From the NCBI GenBank assembly GCA_003228495.1, contig QIDY01000043.1, forward strand, positions 1 to 40,799: a stretch of 40,799 nucleotides of DNA, written 5' to 3'. Of the stretch, positions 29,222 to 37,776 are shown piece by piece. Each line of letters opens with the position of its first letter. Position 1 is the stretch's first letter. Source of the stretch: Nitrospirota bacterium. Its GTDB lineage: Bacteria > Nitrospirota > Nitrospiria > Nitrospirales > UBA8639. The position numbers and the translations under genes were made by a program. Under the pieces are notes generated by a model. It saw nothing but the letters and a program-made list of their open reading frames with translations, was not told where the DNA came from and did not search any database.

Positions 29222-29318
29222 CAGGCCAGCCAGTCCAGATCAAACACAGTGGATGCAGCAGCTCGGTCAGGCCGACAGCAAGAAGGCGAGTGAGAGAGGG
29301 TAGCTGCACCACGAGAGG
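29222..29318 (-). pseudogene. Duplicated 5' fragment of lnt
   Basis: Near-identical to 28289-28395 (lnt start region) with a roughly 10-nt deletion; decodes as ..QLPSLTRLLAVGLTELLHPLC versus Lnt MQSTSLTRLLAVGLTGLLHPLC. Confidence 0.88.
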
Positions 29319-29408
29319 ATATAAATGAACGGAAGGCCAGTGGCAAGAACGGTTACGAGGAGAATCGGTTGGCCTGGGAAGGCCTGCGGTTGGATGGTTG
29401 AAGGTTTC

Positions 29409-29600
29409 TCAAACGGCTTTTTGCACAAATCCGGATCGTAGGCAGCGCGTACAGACTTTTATTCTTTTGGCTGCCCCTTTCACAAGGGCCCGGACCGTAC
29501 GAAGGTTGGGGCGGAACACCCGTTTGGTCCGATTATTCGCATGACTGACATTATTGCCTACTAACCGGTGTTTCCCGCACACTTCACATGAAAAGGCCAT
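29409..29600 (-). CDS. rpmB: 50S ribosomal protein L28 (Cys4 form)
   Basis: [57 protein letters not shown]. Confidence 0.95.
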   Translation of the reverse strand: MAFSCEVCGKHRLVGNNVSHANNRTKRVFRPNLRTVRALVKGAAKRIKVCTRCLRSGFVQKAV

Positions 29601-29753
29601 GATCTGCTCCCTAAAAAATTTGTTCGAAGGATTTATATTGATCCCTGCTGTGTTATCACAAGTGGTATTGTACACACAAGTTACGGGAAATAAAAGAAGT
29701 TGGGCAGCGGCCTGCTAATTTAGGTTAAATTTATCGGCTCTTAACATGGTTGC

Positions 29754-32042
29754 TTGATCGACCGTAGAACTTCACAATCTCGTCCTTGTCTCCACAACTG
29801 GTTGTCCGCGCTTGCTTCCCTTGCCATGGTGACTCAGTCTCCTCTTTGGAATCTTCCCATTCAATTTGCCAAAGGGGTGGGACCACGCCGGGCTCGGTTA
29901 TTGGAAAAATTGGGTGTTCTGAATGTCGAAGATGCCTTTTGGTTTGTGCCGTGGCGTTACGATGATCGTTTAGAAGTCCTCCCCATCGGGAATCTCGTCC
30001 CCGGAATGAAAGCTACGATAAGGGGACTTGTAGAGCATTGTCGGATCAATACAACCTCTCGCCGTCGCCTCGTGGTAGTGACGATGACGGTTCGTGATGA
30101 AACAGGCGCAATTGAATGTGTGTTTTTTAATCAACCCTATTTGGAAAAAACGTTTGCCGTAGGGGGAGCGGTATTGTTGACTGGAACCGTAAGTCCCAAT
30201 CCGAATGGCTTTTCTCCGGTTGTCATGCGAGGCCCTGAGTATGAAATCCTGGATGTTGCGAATTCCTCGGATGGTGCCGGTGGCCGAATTGTTCCGATTT
30301 ATCATGAGACCCATGGGCTGAGCTCTAAGCAGATACGCCGGATCATGCAATCTATCTTTGAACATTATGCTCAACAACTTCAAGAGATCTTGCCAGTCGA
30401 CATACGAGAGCAACTAAGGTTTCCCACCATATTTGAGGCCCTACCGGTCTTGCATGCTCCCGACCCACACCAATCCGTATCCCTTTTAAACCAACAAGCC
30501 ACACCGGAACATCAGCGGTTGGCATTTGAGGAATTGTTGCTGCTGCAACTGGCGTTGGCCATGAAGCGGCATCGTCAGATGACGGCAACTATTGGGATTG
30601 CGTTTTCAAGGCAAAATGTCTTGTTGGAGCAGCTCAAGAAAGTGTTGCCTTTTCCATTGACCGCCTCGCAGGATCGCGTCATTCAAGAGATTGCGAAGGA
30701 TATGAGTCAAACAACCTGTATGAATCGGTTGCTGCAAGGTGATGTGGGATGCGGCAAGACGGTTGTGGCGCTTCATGCCATGGTCATGGCCTGCGGCTCG
30801 GGGTATCAAGCTGCCTTGATGGCGCCGACCGAAGTGTTGAGTGAGCAACATTATTGGTCCTTGAAGCCACTCTTTGATGCCCTTGATATTTCGTGTGTGC
30901 TGTTAAAAGGGGGCCAAGGCGGGCGTGAACGGGCTGAGATCCTGGCCGCCATCCAATCGGGTGACGTGCATGTGGTGGTGGGGACGCATGCCTTGTTGCA
31001 GCCTGATGTCCAATTTGCCAAATTAGGATTAGTCATCGTGGATGAGCAACATAAATTCGGGGTGCTACAACGGGCTACTTTGCGGGAAAAAGCTCCGTGG
31101 CAACCCGATGTTTTAGTCATGACGGCAACGCCGATTCCTCGAACCTTGGCCATGACGTGGTATGGCGATTTGGATGTGTCTGTTATTGATGAATTTCCTC
31201 CTGGGAAAACCCCTGTCCAAACGATGTTGTTTGGAGAAAAAAATCGAACGCGAGCGCATCAAGTCCTGCAAAAAGAGTTGGAGTCAGGGCGGCAAGCTTA
31301 TGTCGTCTATCCTCTGGTAGAGCCATCCGAAAAAGTTGACTTGCAAGCCGCTATTGAAGCTGCGGAGCGCTTGCGAGAGCAATTTTCACCATTTCGTGTT
31401 GGTTTGTTGCACGGGCGTCTTCCCTCTCGCCAAAAACAAACGGTGATGTCCCAATTTCAACAGAAAGAAATTGATATATTAGTAGCCACAACAGTCGTCG
31501 AAGTTGGTTTAGATGTCCATAATGCAACCGTGATGCTGATCGAGCATGCTGAACGTTTTGGGCTGGCACAGCTTCATCAACTACGGGGTCGGGTTGGGCG
31601 AGGGCAACACCAAGGACATTGCTTGCTCATTCATGCATTAGGAAAGATTCCCTTTTACAATCAACAAATGCCCTTAACCGTTGAAGCATCTCGCGGCGTT
31701 CGTCAGAGGCTGGAGCGTAGTTCTCCATCGGCAGAAGTATCTCAAGCCACTGCCAGGCGACGGCTCGGCGTGTTTGCTCAATGTGACGATGGATTTGTTT
31801 TGGCGGAAGAAGATTTGAAGATTCGAGGGCCGGGGCATATCTTAGGAGTAAAACAATGGGGTGAAATCACCTTCCGTGTTGCTGATTTGGCGAGAGATGT
31901 GTCTCTCCTAACAAAGGCTAGGCAGGTAGCCGGAGAATTACTGCATCGTGATCCGGATTTATCCTTTCCCGAGAATCAATTTCTTAAGGAAACGCTCTTG
32001 CGCAAGTGGGGTGAAAAATTGGCCTTGGGATCAATTGGTTAA
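29754..32042 (+). CDS. recG: ATP-dependent DNA helicase RecG
   Basis: LLQGDVGCGKTVVALHAM, VIVDEQHKFGVLQR, VMTATPIPRTLAMTWYGDLDVSVIDEFPPGK, LRGRVGRG. Start may instead be MVTQSPLWN. Confidence 0.95.
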   Translation: MIDRRTSQSRPCLHNWLSALASLAMVTQSPLWNLPIQFAKGVGPRRARLLEKLGVLNVEDAFWFVPWRYDDRLEVLPIGNLVPGMKATIRGLVEHCRINTTSRRRLVVVTMTVRDETGAIECVFFNQPYLEKTFAVGGAVLLTGTVSPNPNGFSPVVMRGPEYEILDVANSSDGAGGRIVPIYHETHGLSSKQIRRIMQSIFEHYAQQLQEILPVDIREQLRFPTIFEALPVLHAPDPHQSVSLLNQQATPEHQRLAFEELLLLQLALAMKRHRQMTATIGIAFSRQNVLLEQLKKVLPFPLTASQDRVIQEIAKDMSQTTCMNRLLQGDVGCGKTVVALHAMVMACGSGYQAALMAPTEVLSEQHYWSLKPLFDALDISCVLLKGGQGGRERAEILAAIQSGDVHVVVGTHALLQPDVQFAKLGLVIVDEQHKFGVLQRATLREKAPWQPDVLVMTATPIPRTLAMTWYGDLDVSVIDEFPPGKTPVQTMLFGEKNRTRAHQVLQKELESGRQAYVVYPLVEPSEKVDLQAAIEAAERLREQFSPFRVGLLHGRLPSRQKQTVMSQFQQKEIDILVATTVVEVGLDVHNATVMLIEHAERFGLAQLHQLRGRVGRGQHQGHCLLIHALGKIPFYNQQMPLTVEASRGVRQRLERSSPSAEVSQATARRRLGVFAQCDDGFVLAEEDLKIRGPGHILGVKQWGEITFRVADLARDVSLLTKARQVAGELLHRDPDLSFPENQFLKETLLRKWGEKLALGSIG

Positions 32043-32173
32043 TAGAGCGAAAACGCAAACACGTATAAATGTTTTTCAGAACAACGCAGGGTAAGAATAG
32101 AAAATTCGGATCCTGTTTGACCTCTTTGCAGGTTCATGGTAGATATCGAATCACTCATTGAAATTGAATATTG

Positions 32174-32260
32174 GCCCGGATGGCGGAACTGGCAGACGCG
32201 CCGGACTCAAAATCCGGTTCTTTCACGAGAGTGGGAGTTCGACCCTCCCTCCGGGCACCA
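32174..32260 (+). tRNA. tRNA-Leu (anticodon CAA), CCA encoded
   Basis: GCCCGGA...TCCGGGCACCA acceptor, CCGGA-CT CAA AA-TCCGG anticodon arm (anticodon 32208-32210), long variable arm, GTTCGAC T-loop. Confidence 0.96.
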
Positions 32261-32356
32261 TTTATGAAATCCTTGTAATCAGAATGCGGAAACTAAGACT
32301 TATCACCTAGGATAAATTTCGTCATTTTCTGTGTTGACATCAAGAACAAAATTGAC

Positions 32357-32394
32357 TTGACAGGGGCACCCACCTTGACTATAGTGTGTGCCCC
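32357..32394 (+). promoter_or_regulatory. Strong sigma70-like promoter with overlapping dyad
   Basis: TTGACA (32357-32362) - 17 bp - TATAGT (32380-32385); GGGGCAC (32363-32369) inverted to GTGCCCC (32388-32394). Confidence 0.72.
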
Positions 32395-32482
32395 AATCAA
32401 GGAATAAAAGGAACAAAAAGCCAAACCTATTTTTTAGTTCGTTTTTTTGATTATTCACTCACAGTTTCCAAGGAGGAGCCAC

Positions 32483-33247
32483 ATGCGGAAGGTAGGGATT
32501 ATCGGAGCAGCTATCATTCTTGCAAGCTCGATGAGCGTCGCGTTCGCGCAAGAGCGTGCGCCGCAACATGTAGGGTATGGGACCGGAGTTGGTGAGTCAC
32601 AAGGAGTGGGCGATAGGTCGCGGGTAATGGATGCAGGTGACATGGGCCGGTACATCGACAATTTCCTTAAGACCTCAACCATTCAAGGAGAAGTCGTTGC
32701 GGTTAATAACGCAATGGGCTATTTGATGATTGATATGGGGGGGAGTTCCCATGATGACCGGCAAACACTCAGAGGTGGTCTCAACGTGCAAACCCTCTAT
32801 TTTGATGCCGACACTAACATGGAGAATGTGAAAGCCGTGGGTTCTCATGATTATGTCGCTGTTGCCGTTGAGGATGAAACCAGCGCCACTCACAAATTTG
32901 CCACGGGACGGAAGATGGTCCGAACCATTTATGTCTTAGAAGGAAACCAATTGTTGGGTGGTGCAGACAATCCAGACTTTGCTGGAGGGTTTGGCCAAGG
33001 GACAGACATGACCAACTTCAGAGGTATTTCCACCGCGACCGCTGGTAACACAGGAGTGCCTATAGGCGGCATTCAACAAGGTGATGTGATGACGGGGATC
33101 ATCAGTCCAGTGGGTGCGACGACTGGTGCCGCTCCTTGCTGGCAATGTGCCCCTCAACCGGATACGGTCAATGCCAGGACTGATAAGACCATTGCCACGG
33201 ACTATGGCTCTGATCGAAATAACATGAACAAAGGTACCACTCAATAA
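32483..33247 (+). CDS. Secreted protein of unknown function
   Basis: Signal peptide MRKVGIIGAAIILASSMSVAFAQ; SD AAGGAGG; low-complexity Gly/Thr-rich C-terminus with CWQC. Confidence 0.75.
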   Translation: MRKVGIIGAAIILASSMSVAFAQERAPQHVGYGTGVGESQGVGDRSRVMDAGDMGRYIDNFLKTSTIQGEVVAVNNAMGYLMIDMGGSSHDDRQTLRGGLNVQTLYFDADTNMENVKAVGSHDYVAVAVEDETSATHKFATGRKMVRTIYVLEGNQLLGGADNPDFAGGFGQGTDMTNFRGISTATAGNTGVPIGGIQQGDVMTGIISPVGATTGAAPCWQCAPQPDTVNARTDKTIATDYGSDRNNMNKGTTQ

Positions 33248-33278
33248 AGTCTTTCGATTAAGAGTATAGTGGGTTTGA

Positions 33279-33316
33279 AAAAGAGCGTGCCGGTCATAAA
33301 ACCGGCACGCTCTTTC
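33279..33316 (+). terminator. Rho-independent terminator
   Basis: AAAGAGCGTGCCGGT-CATAA-AACCGGCACGCTCTTT followed by CTCTT. Confidence 0.85.
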
Positions 33317-33385
33317 TCTTATTTGAAAGCCAGATCTTCAATGCATACCGTCTAGGATAATAAAGAATGTGCTAGGTAGAGAGAA

Positions 33386-33610
33386 ATGGAAGAATTAGAT
33401 CTGCGTGGGGTAATCTGTCCCTATAATTTTGTCAAAACCAAACTGAAATTGGATACCTTGGACTCCGGCTTCCATTTAACCGTGTTGTTAGATGATGGAG
33501 ACCCAATTCACAACGTTCCTAAAAGTATCATGAATGAAGGTCATCAAGTGCTGTCCAAAGAGAAAGTTGGTAACTACTATCGAATCGTTATTCAAAAGGA
33601 AGATTCTTAA
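33386..33610 (+). CDS. TusA/SirA-family sulfur-carrier-like protein
   Basis: MEELDLRGVICPYNFVKTKLKLDTLDSG...VLLDDGDPIHNVPKSIMNEGH; CP motif retained. Confidence 0.85.
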   Translation: MEELDLRGVICPYNFVKTKLKLDTLDSGFHLTVLLDDGDPIHNVPKSIMNEGHQVLSKEKVGNYYRIVIQKEDS

Positions 33611-33613
33611 TAC

Positions 33614-34336
33614 CTAGGTAATAGAAAGTGAGTCAACGAATGAAGTCTGTTTGTTTTTCCTTTGAGGATGACCCTGAATCAACAATGTAATTTCCCCTTT
33701 GATTGATTTTCCTTCTAACGTTTGACAAATTTCTTCGACCTTCCCCCGCAAGATTTCTTCATTAATTTTTGTCAGTTCCCGGGTGAGAACAATCTGACGG
33801 TTTCCCATGGTCTTTTGGATGGCCCGTAGGGTCTTCAAAATCCGATGCTGGGTTTCAAAGACAATAATCGTCCCTATCTCATTTTTGAGTTTTTCAAAAA
33901 ACTTTTCCCTTACTCCAGGTTTTCTTGGTACAAAACCTTCAAAAATAAACCGATCTGTTGGGAGACCGGAGACACACAACGCTGTCAATAGAGAGGAGGG
34001 GCCTGGAATGGGAACCAGATGGATGTTGGCTTCCACAGCGCGATTCACAAGATAATAGCCCGGATCTGAAATAAGAGGTGTTCCAGCGTCGCACACTAAC
34101 GCAATATTGCCGCCTTCTTGGAGTCGACATAATAGAATGTCGGATTTTTCTTCCTTGTTGAAATCATGGTAACTTGTGAGGGGTGTGCTGATTTGATAAT
34201 AGGTGCAAAGCTTTTGTGTCCGGCGGGTATCTTCTGCAGCGATGACGGTTGCCTCTTTGAGTATTCGTATTGCCCGAAATGAGATGTCCTCTAGATTTCC
34301 AATTGGCGTGCTGACAATATAGAGTGTGCCGCTCAT
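33614..34336 (-). CDS. rsmI: 16S rRNA (cytidine-2'-O)-methyltransferase
   Basis: MSGTLYIVSTPIGNLEDISFRAIRILKEATVIAAEDTRRTQKL, LVCDAGTPLISDPGY, PIPGPSSLLTALCVSGLPTDRFIFEGF. Confidence 0.95.
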   Translation of the reverse strand: MSGTLYIVSTPIGNLEDISFRAIRILKEATVIAAEDTRRTQKLCTYYQISTPLTSYHDFNKEEKSDILLCRLQEGGNIALVCDAGTPLISDPGYYLVNRAVEANIHLVPIPGPSSLLTALCVSGLPTDRFIFEGFVPRKPGVREKFFEKLKNEIGTIIVFETQHRILKTLRAIQKTMGNRQIVLTRELTKINEEILRGKVEEICQTLEGKSIKGEITLLIQGHPQRKNKQTSFVDSLSIT

Positions 34337-34385
34337 GGAGGATAATTCAGGAGAATGCGCTAGAAAAAAGTAACGACTTAGGTTG

Positions 34386-34482
34386 ATAGACTGAAGGCCG
34401 AAGGCATTTAGGGGCCAATCATGTGGCATCATCCCACTCTTGGGTATTTATGAGTGATAGCCTTCAGTCTTTAGCCTAAATA
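34386..34482. repeat. Second-type heptad inverted repeat upstream of rsmI
   Basis: + arm gactgaa ggccgaa ggcattt (34389 on); - arm reads ggctaaa gactgaa ggctatc; perfect 10-bp core GACTGAAGGC/GCCTTCAGTC. Confidence 0.6.
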
Positions 34483-34663
34483 CCTGAGTAAGAAAATGAA
34501 ACGACGTTGGAATGGTACTGGGTGAATAGGAGATTGTCCAGGAAAAGCTGTCTCCATTTGTTCCTATGAAAATGTGGTAACCTATTGATTTTCTTGACCT
34601 TCTCTGGGGGCAGATCTATACTCGATCCTGGGTGTCTTTACCTGATTGGGAAGAGGGTGTTTT

Positions 34664-35473
34664 ATGTCTGAAACCTTGTCCTTTCTGACAATGGGTCTCT
34701 ATTTTGGAGGAACTCTCCTCTTTCTGGCATTTCTCCTCCATCGTTCGGAAGTACTGTCCAGAGTTTCAGTTTTCGTGGCCGGTGCCGGTTTTCTCGCCCA
34801 CACCGCTGCTCTGGGTATGGCCATGGTGTCCACAGGACAAGTGCCGATTATGACCTTTCGGGGTGCCATGTCGTTTTTTGCCTGGGGCCTGGTCTTGGTA
34901 TTTTTGATCGTTGGATTAAAACGGGGTTTACAGGTATTAGGGGCTTTTATTTTGCCGCTAGCGTTTCTTTCCTTGGTGTCGGCGACGCTAGCTCCTGTTG
35001 AGGCAGATGCCATTGCTCCAGTCTTTCAGACGGTATGGATACATGTGACGTTGAGCATCTTAGGAACAATAGGCTTCGCAGTGGCCTTCGTGGCGGGTTT
35101 GATGTATCTGATGCAAGAACGTTTGTTGAAATCCAAGCAATTTAATGTCCTATATTTTAAGCTCCCGCCATTGGATTTTTTGGATGCGTTAAATCAACGC
35201 TCCATTCTGTTTGGGTTTCCCCTTTTGACTATGGGAATTCTGACCGGAGCGGTTTCTGCTCAGTTGACCATTGGTTCTTATCTGAATTGGAACCCCGAGC
35301 AAGTGTGGGCGCTGATTACTTGGGTGTTTTATTTTGTGGTGCTCATGGGAAGAGTCACCATGGGTTGGCGAGCCAAACGGGCGGCCTATTTGACTATCGT
35401 AGGGTTTGCAGGCGTCATCTTGACCTTTGTCGGCATTCTGTTGAAAAGTCCTCAGCCTATTGCACATTTATGA
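34664..35473 (+). CDS. Cytochrome c biogenesis CcsA/HemX-like membrane protein
   Basis: Multiple TM segments, WGLVLVFLIVGLKRG, HVTLSILGTIGFAVAFVAGLMYLMQERLLK; directly upstream of hemA. Confidence 0.85.
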   Translation: MSETLSFLTMGLYFGGTLLFLAFLLHRSEVLSRVSVFVAGAGFLAHTAALGMAMVSTGQVPIMTFRGAMSFFAWGLVLVFLIVGLKRGLQVLGAFILPLAFLSLVSATLAPVEADAIAPVFQTVWIHVTLSILGTIGFAVAFVAGLMYLMQERLLKSKQFNVLYFKLPPLDFLDALNQRSILFGFPLLTMGILTGAVSAQLTIGSYLNWNPEQVWALITWVFYFVVLMGRVTMGWRAKRAAYLTIVGFAGVILTFVGILLKSPQPIAHL

Positions 35474-36828
35474 ATATCATTGTGTTAGGACTCAATCACC
35501 GGACGGCTCCGGTGGAACTTCGGGAATTATTGGCCATCCCTGATAGCCGGATGGGCGAAGCCCTGGCTCGGCTTTTGGCGTATCCTGGTATTAAAGAGGC
35601 CATGTATCTGGGAACGTGTAACCGAGTTGAAGTTTATGCCGTGGTCGAGAAGGGAGAGTGGGGATTTCGCAAACTGGAAGATTTTTTGGTGGCCACACAT
35701 TTTTCTCTCTCGTCTGAAGATTTGCTGCCTCATTTGTACCGCTATAGTGATGATGAAGCCATCGCTCATCTCTTTCGAGTATCGGCTAGCCTGGATTCAA
35801 TGGTTGTAGGCGAACCCCAAATTCTTGGGCAAGTGAAGGAAGCCTATGCGTTAGCGTTAACCCATCGTTCCTCTGGAGTCATTCTCAACAAAGTCGTCAA
35901 AAAAGCTATTTCAGTCGGAAAGAATGTCCGGACCAATACACGGATTGGAGAATATGCCGTATCGATTAGTTACGCGGCAGTCGAATTAGCAAAAAAAGTC
36001 TTTTCCAATCTTCAGCAACGGGTAGTGTTATTAGTGGGGGCCGGAGAGATGGGAAAATTGGCTGCTCAACATTTGGTGAACCACGGTGTCAAAGAGGTCT
36101 TATTGACAACACGCAATCATCATCGAGCCTTAACTCTTGCTAAACGGTTTCAAGGGCATGCGGTTCCATATGAACAACTTCGTAGTACGTTGCCTAAAGC
36201 TGATATTGTCATTTGCGCGACTGGGGCTCCTCACTTTGTTATCTCTAAAGATGATATCGAGGGGGCGGTCCACCAACGTAGAAACCGGCCTATTTTTTTA
36301 ATTGATATCACCGTCCCTCGCAACATTGATCCGGCAGTCAAGGATGTGGACAACGCCTTTGTTTTTGACATCGATGATCTTAAGGCCCATGTAGGGCACA
36401 ACCAGGATGAACGGTTGAAAGAAGCGGAAACGGCAGAAAAATTAGTGAAAGAAGAAGTAGGGAGTATGGTGGCGTGGGTTCGTGGTCTTGAGGCAATCCC
36501 GACGATTGTTGCGCTGAGGAAAAAGGCAGAAGACATAAAAAATACTGAATTAGATAAAGTCTTTCATCGGTTAGGGGAAGTTCCTGAAAAAGATCGTCAG
36601 GCTATTGAAGGCTTGGCGTCCGCGATCGTCAATAAATTGCTTCATGGTCCGTTGGTGACGTTAAAAGCGGAAGCCCAGTCGCAAAATGGGTTTGCGTTTA
36701 TTGAAGCGGCGAGACGATTTTTCGAACTTCGAGAACGCGAAATCCACTCATTACAATCTCAGCCCATAGACCCTGAAATGGGTCATGAGGCTTCGGAAGA
36801 ATCACTGTCTCAGAAAGATGGTCTGTGA
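35470..36828 (+). CDS. hemA: Glutamyl-tRNA reductase
   Basis: MNIIVLGLNHRTAPVELRE, YLGTCNRVEVYAV, GEPQILGQVKEAY, GAGEMGKLAAQHL; start trimmed from the ORF at 35287, ATGA overlap with ccsA. Confidence 0.96.
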   Translation: MNIIVLGLNHRTAPVELRELLAIPDSRMGEALARLLAYPGIKEAMYLGTCNRVEVYAVVEKGEWGFRKLEDFLVATHFSLSSEDLLPHLYRYSDDEAIAHLFRVSASLDSMVVGEPQILGQVKEAYALALTHRSSGVILNKVVKKAISVGKNVRTNTRIGEYAVSISYAAVELAKKVFSNLQQRVVLLVGAGEMGKLAAQHLVNHGVKEVLLTTRNHHRALTLAKRFQGHAVPYEQLRSTLPKADIVICATGAPHFVISKDDIEGAVHQRRNRPIFLIDITVPRNIDPAVKDVDNAFVFDIDDLKAHVGHNQDERLKEAETAEKLVKEEVGSMVAWVRGLEAIPTIVALRKKAEDIKNTELDKVFHRLGEVPEKDRQAIEGLASAIVNKLLHGPLVTLKAEAQSQNGFAFIEAARRFFELREREIHSLQSQPIDPEMGHEASEESLSQKDGL

Positions 36829-37772
36829 GTACGGCCAGTCAAGCACGTTCCACGCTCATTATCGGAACCCGAGGCAGTCAACTTGCGCTTTGGCAAGCAG
36901 AATGGGTGCAACGGCAGCTCAAGCAGATTGTTCCCGATCTCTCCATTGTTCTCAAGCGAATTCAAACCAGCGGAGATAAAATTCTGGATGTGCCCTTGGC
37001 CAAGGTCGGTGGCAAAGGGCTGTTTGTGAAGGAAATTGAAGAAGCGCTCTTGCGAAAAGACATTGATCTGGCTGTGCATAGTATGAAAGATATGCCCGCC
37101 GTGTTGCCAAGCGGTTTGCAAATTATTTGTGTTCCTGAGCGCGAAGATCCCAGAGATGCCTTGATTTCGCGTGACGGGAAAAATCTGGATACGTTACCGT
37201 TGGGTGGGCGAGTGGGAACCAGCAGTTTACGTCGACAGGCCCAGCTTTTACATGCTCGTCCCGACCTTCGTATCGAGATGTTACGAGGCAATGTCGATAC
37301 CCGACTCCGCAAACTTCAAGAAAACCACTTCGATGCCGTTGTACTGGCGGTCTCAGGGCTGAAACGTTTAGGCTTGAGTGACCATATTACCGAGTTTCTC
37401 TCTGTAGATGTCAGCCTTCCAGCGATTGGACAGGGGGCCTTAGGAATTGAGGGCCGTGAAGAGGATAGTTTTGTGCGGAATCTGGTGTCGAAGTTTGAAC
37501 ATCGACCCACGCGAGTGATGGTTACGGCGGAACGGGCCCTCTTAACACGTCTGGAGGGAGGGTGTCAGGTGCCGATTGCTGGACATGCGATTTTTCATGG
37601 AGAGGAGCTGACATTAGATGGATTAGTTGCGAGCGTGGATGGTAAGCGATATGTGCGGTACTTCTTGTCTGGCTCTGCACAGGATGCAGAATCTCTTGGT
37701 ACGAAAGTGGCCGAAGAGCTATTAGATCGAGGGGGGCATCCAATTTTGCAAGAAATCTACGGGGCGGCCTAG
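36825..37772 (+). CDS. hemC: Porphobilinogen deaminase
   Basis: IIGTRGSQLALWQAEWVQ, DLAVHSMKDMPAVLP, RVGTSSLRRQAQL, EGGCQVPIAGHA. Confidence 0.97.
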   Translation: MSTASQARSTLIIGTRGSQLALWQAEWVQRQLKQIVPDLSIVLKRIQTSGDKILDVPLAKVGGKGLFVKEIEEALLRKDIDLAVHSMKDMPAVLPSGLQIICVPEREDPRDALISRDGKNLDTLPLGGRVGTSSLRRQAQLLHARPDLRIEMLRGNVDTRLRKLQENHFDAVVLAVSGLKRLGLSDHITEFLSVDVSLPAIGQGALGIEGREEDSFVRNLVSKFEHRPTRVMVTAERALLTRLEGGCQVPIAGHAIFHGEELTLDGLVASVDGKRYVRYFLSGSAQDAESLGTKVAEELLDRGGHPILQEIYGAA

Positions 37773-37776
37773 CATT

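Noticed and set aside
33610-33625. TACCTAGGTA palindrome between the TusA-like gene and rsmI
   Set aside because: Only 10 bp; expected by chance at this frequency.
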